Assembly (NCBI GenBank): GCA_009602735.1
Contig: WELA01004388.1
Location: 752,079 to 816,078 of the forward strand
Source of the DNA: Mesotaenium endlicherianum
Taxonomy: Eukaryota > Streptophyta > Zygnematophyceae > Zygnematales > Mesotaeniaceae
Length of the DNA: 64,000 bases
Reading direction: 5' to 3'
Shown here: piece after piece, positions 22,044 to 31,255 of the stretch
Position numbering within the stretch: the first letter of the stretch is position 1
How the letters are laid out: each line of letters opens with the position of its first letter
Made by a program: the position numbers and the translations under genes
Notes under the pieces: generated by a model
Told to the model about the DNA's origin: nothing
Seen by the model: only the letters and a program-made list of their open reading frames with translations
The model's database searches: none

Positions 22044-22064
22044 AGTTATCACAGTCTTCTTTGT

Positions 22065-23540
22065 ATGGTAAGGACAAGGTCTCAAACTAGCAACTCCCGA
22101 GACATGGAGAACCAGGATAACGAGAATGTCGAAAACCAGGCGAAAAGCCATGTAGCGGGAACCCGTACCTATTCTGAAGCAGTGGCAGATATTGCAGCTA
22201 GAGAGGCTGCAGATGAGGCAGCTGCTATTGCCTCAGTCGCAGCTCAGCAAGCTGAGGAGGAGATAGCCAGACTAGAAGCTGAACAAGTAGCAAAGGCCGC
22301 TGAAGATACACAAAGGAGGGAAGGACAGCCAGCTGACGAGCGCACTGTTGAAGAACTTATGGCATCAAGGGCCAATGTTCTGAACCCACCTCCTGCTGTA
22401 CAACTCAATGTACCCCTAGGTCAAATACGTGACCGGTTGAATGCGGCAGGAATTGCTGCTGCAAGAGCGAGAGGGACTGTTGAGGACACTACTTTGCGAG
22501 TAGATGCCAATGCTGCTACATTTGCTAGACTACCACCCCAGAGTGTAGACTTGGGAGCATTGTTCGTTCAAATGCAGTCGCAAATGGCAACCATGTATCA
22601 GTCCCAACAGGAGGACAAAAGAATCATAATGTCTCTGCTGCGAGACAGAGACCAACTGGGGTCTCAAACCACTCGTGGTGGTGGCCGAGGGCCTAGTAAG
22701 CCCAAGCCGAAACCTCCCCAGGAATATGATCCTGAGGGAAACAGAAAATATTACCTGATCAAGTTTCTCGCGGATGTTGAGCAGTGGCTGGAGAACTACC
22801 CAGAACTGCAAGATTACGAGAAGGTCAGGCACACCGGTGCGCTACTGAAAGGCAGTGCCGCAGACTGGTGGCTTTACTGGAAGGAAGAGCGTAAGGCTCG
22901 GCAACTCGGTGACCCTACGTGGGTAGAGTTTGTCGAGAAGTTGCATGAGAAGTTTGATGTCATCAACCAGCAGGAGAAAGCTATCTATGCAATGATCTCC
23001 CTGACACTGAAGCAGACCACTTCAGTTGCTGAGTTTGCTCAAAAGTTCTAGGAGAACATGATGAAGCCGCCAGACTTGCCAGAACGGTATAGGGTAGCAT
23101 ACTTCAGGTATGGCTTGAAATCCGAAGTCTCTGGTCATTCTGCCGAGAAGAAGTATGAAAAATTGGCTGATTTGATCCAGGATGTTGATGCCTGGGATCA
23201 GCAGCAGTTCAATCACAAGCGCCAGAGTAATGCTTTGGTGTCTAAGATTGTCAAAAAGCCCCACGGTTCCTACAATGTTATTGAAGGAGACCAGGCTGAG
23301 GATGATCAGGATGATGGATATGAGTATGAGTATAATGCCATACACTCTAGAGGTAGAGGTGGTTTTCCTGGAGGCGGCTATGGAAGAGGTGGTGGTAGGA
23401 CTAAGCCGAGACCAGCCTCAGCAAAATCGATTTGCTTCAATAGCCAGCAGCCAGGTCACTTCAAAGAGCAGTGTCCAGACAAGCACCTCCCAAAAGTTGA
23501 GAGAAAAGACCAGCCTTTAAAAGACAGCAACAGTCAGTAA
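22065..23540 (+). CDS. gag of chromovirus copy 2 (one internal stop)
   Basis: The 492-codon frame opens [18 protein letters not shown], 22 bases after the primer site. Residues about 45-100 are Ala/Glu-rich and probably helical. A linker with [11 protein letters not shown] leads to the gag capsid domain (about residues 225-395; [36 protein letters not shown]). An acidic Tyr/Glu stretch and a Gly-rich patch precede one zinc knuckle, [14 protein letters not shown], whose second Cys is Ser (copy 3 keeps it). A TAG at 23049 replaces the CAG of copy 1. The frame ends at TAA 23538, 15 bases past a slippery heptamer. Gag assembles the particle and packages RNA. Confidence 0.85.
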
Positions 23541-25722
23541 TCCAGTCTACTGACTGTGAGGATGCTAGAGATAGTGAGTCGTCACTAGCTGCCCTCGTAG
23601 CAGGTATTATGGGTCCTGCTGAACTGGATTCACTATGCATGCCTGACAACCAGATAAAGGAGACCATCAGCAATATAGACGTCCAGAGAGTGCACACTCT
23701 GGATGCTCTTGTTCCACCTGATGTCCAACATTTCTTTGCTACGTCAGGAGAACAATGCGAAAGTCAGGAAAAGACAGTCCCCCCTATCCTACTGCATTGC
23801 ATGATTGCAGGTAGGAAGGTGAGGGCATTTGTTGACGGAGGGGCGTCACATACTTTCATCCATAAGGACTTAGTTAAGCGGCTAAGGCTGCCTACTGTCA
23901 CCCAAGGGAATAGAAAAATATTCCTTGGAGATGCCTCAAGTATCCCGGGAGGAGTTATAACCAAGCCTATTGAGGTCCAGTTAGGTTCTGGCATTGCAGT
24001 TCTAACTGAAACGCTTACATTTGAGGTACTCAACACTGGCTTTTATGATCTCGTGCTAGGCAGGTCCTGGCTTAATAGACATCAAGCTGAAGTGTGTTGG
24101 AGCAGAGGTACAGTTAAAGTGAGAGGAGCCAGTGATGGGCAGACTGACTTGGCACCCACCAGTGCTCTTCCTCTTGTTGTGTGTGGATGGCAAATGAAGG
24201 AAAAGAAGAGGCTTCGAGAAGGATGCAAGTTGCTGAATGCAATGGAGCTCGTCAAAAGCTGGAACCAGAAGGAGGACAGAATGTTCTCTCTGCTGCTAAG
24301 GGAGGTACCTCCTCAACCTGAAGAAGTGGTTGAGAAACAGGTAAGCCCTCCGGAGCACCCTACTGCTGCAAAAATTGTTGCTCAGTACACTGATGTATTT
24401 AATATGCCTCCAGGACTACCCCCTAAGAGGGAAGTAGATCATAGGATTGATCTATTACCTGGGAGTCAGCCACCTTGGCAACGCACGTATGGCTTGTCTT
24501 ATGTGGAGAGCGAGGAGTTGAAAACACAGATTGCAGAGCTTGAGGAAAATGGTTATATTTCTCCCAGTAAATCACCTTACGGCGCACCCATCCTATTTGT
24601 TAAGAAAAAGGATGGCAGTATGCGGATGTGTGTGGATTACAGAGCCCTGAATAGAATTACAGTAAAGAACAAGTATGCATTGCCCAGGATCGAGGCCTTG
24701 CTTGATACCCTGTCTGGTGCTAAGGTGTTCAGTAAGATAGATCTCAAGAGTGGTTATCATAAAATCAGAATTGCTGAGGGGGATGAACACAAGACTGCCT
24801 TCCGCACACGTTATGGACACTGTGAGTTCAACGTGATGCCATTTGGACTGACTAATGCTCCTGCAACCTTCATGGGTGCTATGAATGACATTTTCAGGCC
24901 TTATTTGGATGAATTTGTGCAAGTTGTCCTGGATGATATTTTAATTTTCTCTAAAGATGAGACTCAGCACGCTGAACACTTAAAGACAGTCATGGACATT
25001 CTGAGAAGAAATGAGTTATATGCTAAAATGAGCAAGTGTGATTTCTTTGAGGAAAGTATTGAATTCTTAGGCCACGTTGTCAGTAAAGAGGGCATCAGTG
25101 TGGACCCTAAGAAAGTCCTGGCCAGTACCACAGTCTGTCTGTGAAGTTAGATCCTTCCTCGGGTTGGCTAACTACTATAGGAGATTTATTGAGAATTATT
25201 CTACAAACGCCAGTAAACTGACTGACCTTACTAAGAAAGACATAGGGTATGTGTGGGGGGAAGAACAGCAGGCTGCCTTCCAGACCCTTAAAGATGCCCT
25301 TTGTTCTGCCTCAGTGCTAGCCGTGTATGACCCCAGCAAACCGGTGCAGGTGGTCACTGATGCCTCTGACTTTGCCATGGGTGCTATTTTGTTGCAGCCT
25401 GCGGACAAAACCACAAAGGATGGTAAGGTAAGGCAGGAGTGGCACCCTCTGTTGTACGAGTCTATGAAATTTAATCCAGCGGAGATTAATTACTCAGTGC
25501 ATGATAAAAAGCTGCTAGCTATCATTCATGTGCTCAAACAGTGGAGAACGTACTTACATGGTAAAGCCTTTAAGGTGATTACAGATCATCTAGCTCTGAC
25601 CCACTTTCAGAAGAAGTCCAAGCTGTTGAGGAGGGAGAACCGCTGGAGCCAGATGCTGGAGCAGTTCCAAGTCCAGATCGACTACAAACCAGGGAAGTTG
25701 AATCCTGCTGATGCACTCTCTA
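23513..25722 (+). pseudogene. pol part 1 of copy 2: protease, RT, RNase H
   Basis: From the frameshift site the frame runs to 25144. Protease: [18 protein letters not shown], with D-G-G-A where D-T/S-G-A is usual, and the later VLGRSWL motif. RT: fingers, [37 protein letters not shown] (first catalytic Asp), [10 protein letters not shown] and [13 protein letters not shown] (catalytic DD intact). Near 25115 about 14 bases present in copies 1 and 3 are missing, which shifts the frame; the RT thumb and RNase H ([14 protein letters not shown], with VHDKKLLAI) continue in 25077-25727. The frame is then cut by the LTR-B insertion. The RT itself would be catalytically plausible if the deletion were absent. 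Confidence 0.88.
23516..23557 (+). promoter_or_regulatory. Putative -1 ribosomal frameshift signal between gag and pol
   Basis: The gag frame reads CCT TTA AAA GAC, so T-TTA-AAA (23516-23522) fits the X-XXY-YYZ slippery rule. Seven bases later a perfect 10-bp stem forms between 23530-23539 (ACAGTCAGTA) and 23548-23557 (TACTGACTGT), with an 8-base loop. Pol lies in the -1 frame and is open across the overlap, while gag stops at 23538. Copy 3 has a compensated G-C to A-T pair in the same stem. Confidence 0.7.
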
Positions 25723-26664
25723 TGTAACGATTTGAGCTTTTTATTCGTATTTGGGACGTTTTCCCAATTACCTAAAATACGTTATACTATTTATCATAAG
25801 TTATTTGATAAATGATTGCATCACATTGAATTATTCGCCACACACGTGTGCCGATTAATTCCCGGTCGATTGGCGAAACGACCGAGATACTATTGCAAAA
25901 AGCGTCGTAACGTAATTCGACTACTTCGCAAAAGTACGACATAGTTATTCATAAAGTTACTTTGCATAATTATGAGATGATAATTTAATTTATCATTGTT
26001 TGGTTAAGTTATTTTGATAGTCATTATTCCGAATAATGGACAATCACAGATTTCGGATTACGACTAGTCGTAATACGAAGAAACTGTCGTATCATTAATA
26101 CGAACAAACAGTCGTAAAGTCAAACGAAACGAAATATGCAAAGTCGCTTTGCACCCGAGCGGATTCGAACCCGCGACTTTCGTTTGAAACGTTCACACCT
26201 AACCGATTGGCCAAAGTAGCTTTGTAAACTACCGGTTCATGACGAAAGCATGTGTACGCGACTCCGCGATCAATCGCGACTTTTTCGGAAAGTGGCGAGA
26301 ACGCGAAAACGCCCGTTTGGCGCGAAACGGTTTTTCGGAAACCGTCGAAAAGTCTCCAAACGGCCAACTGCGCGTTTCGAGCATTCGGCCGAATGGGACA
26401 CGTCCCTTTGACCGTTTTCGTTGAACATGAACCAGTGCCCTAGGTGGTGACTCGAAGCACTCCAGTGCCTCATGTTGTGCAGGTATAAATACCTGCAGAG
26501 TCATTGTGAGTGCAACTCTCACAAGCACACATTCTACGTTAGTCTTCACTTTTGCTCTTTCGAGTATTTGTCAATTTCCACAAGTATACAGATTTTCCTC
26601 CCACTTGAATTAAATATTCCTTGAATACCAAGGAAAGATCCTCTCGAAAAGCAGAAACGTCACA
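25723..26664 (+). mobile_element. Solo LTR, family LTR-B (copy 2), inserted in pol
   Basis: TGTAACGATTTGAG to CAGAAACGTCACA, 942 bases, flanked by a perfect 5-base duplication CTCTA (25718-25722 and 26665-26669). Copy 1 of the chromovirus has the uninterrupted site with one CTCTA (about 8938-8942). TG/CA ends plus a 5-base duplication identify an LTR left after recombination between the two ends of a full element. A TATA box (TATAAATA near 26483) sits in a short palindrome, followed by GAGTCATTGTGAGTGCAAC, likely the transcription start region of that family. Confidence 0.92.
26145..26225 (-). other. tRNA-like pol III box sequence inside LTR-B (antisense)
   Basis: On the minus strand this segment carries GGTTCGAATCC, a perfect B box, preceded about 40 bases earlier by TGGCCAATCGGTTAGG, close to an A box. 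The acceptor ends do not pair and the T stem is imperfect, so it is not a working tRNA gene. The other LTR-B copy keeps the same layout at about 16991-17070. Confidence 0.5.
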
Positions 26665-26669
26665 CTCTA

Positions 26670-28260
26670 GAAGACCTGACTTGCAAGAAAGGAACTTTAG
26701 TCAGCATGTTGTAGATAAAGTCCTGTGTGCACTAACTTCACTAAAGGTGAAAAAGTCCTTCCTTGAACAACTTAGGAAAGCCTACCTTTCTGACCCAACA
26801 TTTGAGCCCAGCCCCACTACGGGTGTGTGTCGTGCTACTGCACTCGGGTATAAACTTAAGGGAGGGGTCTGGGTGACTGAAACCACTTCAGGCAGGCTGA
26901 AGCTGGTCATTCCTTATAACTTGGAATAAGGTCCCTTTTATTGAGTCAAGCACATGACAGTTTATTGGGTGGGCATTTGGGCCAGGCCAAAACTGTTGGC
27001 AAATTGGCAAGACATTATCATTGGGAGGGGTTGCCCCGAGAGGTCTTAAAATATGTGGAGTCCTGTGATCAGTGTCAAAGAAATTAGTCTAGGCGCACAC
27101 CACCGGGAGGTGTCTTGCAACCGCTGCCCATCCCAGCGGGACGCTAGGAAACTATATCCATGGACTGGGTGGTCACACTGCCACGAACTGCTAATGGGCA
27201 TGATTTGATACTGGTATTCGTGGATAAACTGACAAAAATGGTCATTTTCATCCCCACAACTGTCAAAGTAACTGCACTCGAAACAGCGAGACAGTTCTAC
27301 AACCATGTAGTATGCCAACATGGGCTACCCTCTAATATCGTCTCAGACCGAGACTCAAAATTTACCTTTAAGTTTTGGAGAGCTTTAATGGGGTTAATGG
27401 GAGTCAAACAGCTGCTCAGCACAGCAAACCACCCTCAAATTGATGGGCAGATTGAAAGAACTAACTGAGTTCTGCAGGAGGTGCTGAGAGCATATATTAA
27501 CCAAAAACAAGATAATTGGGATGACCTGTTGCCTCAAATTAAGTTTGCGGTCAACAGTGCGGTGCACGCGTCAACGGGCAAGACTCCTTTTGAACTCAGC
27601 CTGGGTAGAGTCCCTAAGTCTCCTTTAGATGTACTGGGGGAGTCTTTAACTGACCCTGAAGGGATTGACAATCCGGTTTTTCTCCAATTAACTCAGGAGT
27701 TTGCTGACACACTGTCAGTAGTCCAACAAAACCTGCACAAAGCCCAAGAAAACCAACAAAAATACGCTAATCAACACCGTCAGGAGCTGACATTTTCTAA
27801 GGGCGATTTAGTCAAACTGCATTCTCAGCACCTGTACCTCCTTGGTGTGGTCAAGAAAAAGCTTGGCCCTGTCTGGGTCGGTCCATACTCGGAAGTGCGT
27901 CGTGTCGGTCAGAATGCTTACAAACTGAACATGTCAGCAGACTACAAGGGTCACCCGGTCTTTAATGTCTCCTTCCTGGAACCATACATCAAAGGTGATA
28001 CACTGTTTACAGGTCGTCGGCTATTTGTCCAACCGGGACCGGTCCCCGCTGTCCGGGACGGCGACCCTGAGGAATATGAGGTTGATGAGATTTTAGACGC
28101 TCGCTCGGTCCGTCGCTCGTCTAATTATGTCATGAAGTACCTCATCTGATGGAAGGGTTACGATGCCTCTGGGGACACTTGGGAGTTTAAAGACCGGCTG
28201 ACCAATGCCAAAGGGGCGTTGAAACGGTTCCACCTTTGGGCGGCTGGGGCACCGCCCTAA
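26670..28260 (+). pseudogene. pol part 2 of copy 2: integrase and chromodomain
   Basis: Begins RRPDLQERNFSQ, the continuation of the frame cut at 25722. The zinc-binding module near 27060-27110 (CDQCQRN) is frameshifted and interrupted. The catalytic core (MDWVVTLPRTANGH, SDRDSKFTFKFW, IDGQIERTN) has its three acidic positions, but a TGA at 27466 (CGA in copy 1) and a TAG at 27145 (TGG in copy 1) break it. The C-terminal part has GPVWVGPYSEVRRVGQNAY. The chromodomain (EEYEVDEILDARSVRRSSNY, YDASGDTWEF) has a TGA at 28147 where copy 1 has GGA. Stop TAA at 28258. Confidence 0.87.
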
Positions 28261-28310
28261 CTGTCCCTTCAGTAGACCTGGGAAGGTGACAGGAGCTCTT
28301 GTCTCCATAT

Positions 28311-28380
28311 AAGTTGGAGGGGGATGTGACAGTTAGTGACAGTTGTGACAGGCAGCCCACCTTTAAGTTGGAGGGAGTGG
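28311..28380 (+). repeat. PPT-like repeats and GTGACA motifs before ORF3 (copy 2)
   Basis: ataagttggaggggga (28310) and ttaagttggagggagt (28363) resemble the functional polypurine tract at 30370-30384. Between them GTGACA recurs three times. Copy 1 has the same arrangement at 10580-10735. Confidence 0.6.
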
Positions 28381-28440
28381 TATTCTGTTTCGGGATCAGC
28401 CGGAAAATCTTTGATAACCATATTACACACTCAACCTGCG

Positions 28441-28494
28441 CTCACACTCACTCTCTCTCTAACTCAATTTTTCCCTTATATTCACTCACACCAG
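28441..28494 (+). promoter_or_regulatory. Candidate 3' splice site upstream of ORF3
   Basis: A pyrimidine-rich stretch (cactctctctctaactcaa, then tttttccctt) ends in CACACCAG, with AG at 28493-28494, 110 bases before the ORF3a ATG. Together with the GTAAGT donor in the 5' LTR it would give a short spliced leader for ORF3. Copy 1 keeps the pyrimidine tract but has CACCGG instead of CACCAG. Confidence 0.4.
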
Positions 28495-28603
28495 GTATTT
28501 TACACTAGGAACTCTGCCGATCGCGTTCCTCTTCATCAAGGGCACTCAGTAGCGGCAAAATATCATGACTTCACTAACTGCATTGTGTTTATGATTGAGC
28601 AGG

Positions 28604-29152
28604 ATGACTCAAAAGTCGGAACTCAAGAGGAAGAGAAGGGCGGAAGAGGCACATGCAGAATACTTGCAATTCCGTGGAGACATCGAATCATCCTCCATCT
28701 CCGCTCGGGAATCACAACGACTCCAACAACAGCGGGAGGCACAGAAGAAGAAGGAGGAAAAACAGGCCAGACTGAGGCAGGAAGAACTGGACAGGAAAGC
28801 TGCAGAGGAGGCCAAGAAAGCAGAGGAGGAGAGGCAAGCTGAGGAGAAGCGGAAGCAACAGGCTGAAGAAGAGCAGAGGAGAATCAGCAGCTACCGCTAC
28901 ACAGTAGTGGGCAAGGACTTCGATCTACTAGAGGAGGCCTTCAAGTATGCTCAGAGAAGTCGCAATGAGTCACAGAAGGATATCCTCCAGACGGAAGGGG
29001 AGACATCCGAAAACTTTGACAAGTATATAGAGGTCAGCACGGGACTCCTCCTCTACCACGATTACGCCAGGATGGTAGGATATACGGTCAGAGAGGCCAA
29101 GGCAATGGCCCAGGTGAACAAAGCAGGGGCTATATCGATTCCTGGTGTCTGA
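28604..29152 (+). CDS. ORF3a of chromovirus copy 2, unknown coiled-coil protein
   Basis: An intact frame of 182 codons starting MTQKSELKRKRR, the start conserved in copy 1. Residues about 30-95 form a long charged coiled coil (QQREAQKKKEEKQARLRQEE, EEAKKAEEERQAEE). The rest is globular: SYRYTVVGKDFDLLEEAFKY, ENFDKYIEVSTGLLLYHDYA, MVGYTVREAKAMAQ. It lies between the chromodomain and the 3' LTR, where typical plant chromoviruses have no gene. It ends in TGA at 29150, where copy 1 has TAG. There is no signal peptide or membrane segment, so it is not an envelope protein. Function unknown; a nucleic-acid-binding, silencing-suppressing or particle-associated role is only speculation. Confidence 0.7.
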   Translation: MTQKSELKRKRRAEEAHAEYLQFRGDIESSSISARESQRLQQQREAQKKKEEKQARLRQEELDRKAAEEAKKAEEERQAEEKRKQQAEEEQRRISSYRYTVVGKDFDLLEEAFKYAQRSRNESQKDILQTEGETSENFDKYIEVSTGLLLYHDYARMVGYTVREAKAMAQVNKAGAISIPGV

Positions 29153-29173
29153 GGGGAAGATAGGGTCATCAGG

Positions 29174-30265
29174 ATGATCCCCATGGACGCGGACAACTTT
29201 AAGGACTCTACATCCCATAACAGGTTCAAGGCCATGTATAATGAGGTGGAGAGAAGGAGCTGGGAATTCTTGGCCAGGGAAACCAGTCAGCTAGACTTTG
29301 CAGGGCACTGGTACCCTTGTACTCTTAAAAGGACAGACCCTGCCTTCTTCCAAAAGCCCACCGATTGGCGGTGGATGACCATCAACATGAGGGACCAGCA
29401 GAATGACAGGGCGACGGATGAGGATTTCCTGACAGACCTAAAGGGGAACATAGTATTGCCCCCTCACATTGCGGCTTGGGACCCAAGATTGGATGGAGTC
29501 AGAGACTGCATGAGCCAAGAGATGCAGGGGGACAGAAGCAGGGCCCGAGAGTCATTCTCCAAAGGGAAGCACGCTTATGCCAAATGGGCAAGCAAGCAGG
29601 GGGAAAAGGACCTGTATGCGGTCCGGACTCAACAGCCCCCACCAGCATCCAAAAGGGGAAGGTCAATGGGATATTCTTTTTCTCGGGAAGAACTGGAGCA
29701 GCTGACAGAAGAGACCCCAGACGTCTCAGAGGAACCCGGGGACGGAGAGGAGGAGAAGTCAGAGGAAGACGAGGAGGAAGGCGAGGAGGAGGACACTAGC
29801 CCCGCCGTGATCCTGACACCTGCCACATTCCCTGTAAGGGAGAAGACGGGGTTGGCCCTGCAGCAACTCGTTGAAGAGGAGGATATCACTTGGCTGGGAA
29901 CGGCCAGAGGACAGAACCCATCTCCAGGCACGGAGACCCAATCAGACAGGGCAGACAGGAGGGCTGCTAGAGAAATAGCCAGAGGCCTGCCGGCATCTCC
30001 CTTGCAGAGAGGGCATGTACCCTTAGCTCATGTCATGCAACATCCTTCTGGGATGCCGGTATATGTACCAGTCAGTTTGAGAGATGCCCGAGAGAAGGCT
30101 GCCTCCATTTAGTTTCAGACCGTGCAGGAGGAAACAGCACAGCTACTGCGTTCTCCGTCGGGTCCCTACACGGAACCTCCCTCTCTGACAGGCTTCAGAA
30201 GACCCCAAGACAGGAGGAGGATTGACTCCCCTGACCATAGGGCCCCAGGGGCATCTCCCTCCTAA
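29174..30265 (+). CDS. ORF3b of chromovirus copy 2, unknown protein (late stop)
   Basis: Same frame as ORF3a, separated by the TGA at 29150. First ATG at 29174 (MIPMDADNFKDSTSHNRF); copy 1 has TTG there and its first ATG three codons on, so the true start may be the second Met. Residues about 1-130 look globular (AMYNEVERRSWEFLARETSQ, FAGHWYPCTLKRTDP, LPPHIAAWDPRLDGVRDC). A Ser/Arg patch (SKRGRSMGYSFSREEL) leads into a very acidic stretch, then a segment conserved in three copies (TQSDRADRRAAREIARG, HVMQHPSGMPVYVPVSLR). A TAG at 30110 precedes the last 50 codons, which the other copies read through. The family was not recognised. Confidence 0.65.
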
Positions 30266-30370
30266 GAGCGGAGGGCCAAGGGCACAGCATGCTAGATGGG
30301 AGAGGGATCAGTAATTTCAGTTGGGGAAACCTATGTACCCTGTGTCAGTGTTGTGGAGGCGACAACATGT

Positions 30371-30384
30371 TAAGTTGGAGGGAT
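30371..30384 (+). promoter_or_regulatory. Polypurine tract of copy 2
   Basis: TAAGTTGGAGGGAT immediately precedes the 3' LTR; the same block precedes the other LTR-A copies. Confidence 0.75.
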
Positions 30385-31103
30385 TGTAATGAATCAGTAT
30401 ATTGGTTGATATAATATTCATTTAAATATAACAGTTAAATAAGTTCAGCCTGCTAAACTCTAGTTAATCATCAGTCTGCTGGACTTTATATTTAATATCA
30501 ATTTAATGACTCAGCCGAAAGCAGCAGGCTGAAGTCAGCTTAAGTCAGCTTGCTGACACATTCTTTGACAGCCAGCTGACTTCTGTACTCGGTAGCAGCG
30601 AACTGCCTCGATATGCATCTAAGTGTGGTATGCTAGATGAATGGCCAAATGACATCCCTATGATGGATGGCGATTCGGGATGAAGGGAGATGGGGGTGGA
30701 TTTGGTTAACCGAGGTCCTACCAACGTGGTTAACTCCCGGGTAGGCGGTGCCATCGCACTGGCCGTTGAACAGTAAACTCATTCCATGTACATATGCTAG
30801 GATTGCTCTCGAGTTCGGCATTAGGAGACGAGGCCAACTCTCTTGTATAGCTTACTGAGAGAGATCTGAATCCAAGGCGAGAAGCCATTAATACGCACTG
30901 TCTTCTAACCTTGCTTATGTATGAGTTTACTGAGTGCATTATACATGCTAGTTTACTCGCATTTGATATACGAGTGTTGTTCACTGCTAGTGTGTTGTCC
31001 TTTTGCCGTTTAATTAGTTAACAAAAAATCCATAAAGATTACTTGCTGATATAAAGATCTTTACTAATTGTTAATCGCCTATTTGGTAAGTCGATTCATT
31101 TCA
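30385..31103 (+). repeat. 3' LTR of copy 2 (LTR-A, full length)
   Basis: Runs 719 bases from TGTAATGAATCAGTATATTG to GTAAGTCGATTCATTTCA and serves as the LTR-A reference. TATAAAGA lies near 31050 and GTAAGT near 31087. Confidence 0.9.
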
Positions 31104-31255
31104 ACAGTTTTGACCGGATTACAATGCGCAAGCATATCTACTTGCTCCAACCCTCCCTCCCTCATTGCGTCCCTCCCGCCCTCCCTTCACATTGATGAAG
31201 CTTCCATCTCGCCCCGCCACAGGCAGGCCCTCCTGATCACCACACAAACCCACTC

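Larger units (their letters stand above)
21934..31103 (+). mobile_element. Chromovirus copy 2, best-preserved member
   Basis: Contains a truncated 5' LTR, primer site, gag, protease-RT-RNase H, integrase, chromodomain, ORF3a, ORF3b, polypurine tract and complete 3' LTR. It spans 9170 bases, of which 947 belong to an inserted LTR-B solo LTR and its target duplication. Only a handful of lesions separate it from an open reading order: one gag stop, a 14-base-class deletion in pol, the solo LTR, a few integrase and chromodomain stops, and one stop in ORF3b. It is the reference for interpreting copies 1 and 3. Confidence 0.92.

Noticed and set aside
26145-26225. Functional tRNA gene
   Set aside because: Box A and B sequences are present, but the acceptor stem does not pair, the T stem is imperfect and the segment lies inside an LTR.
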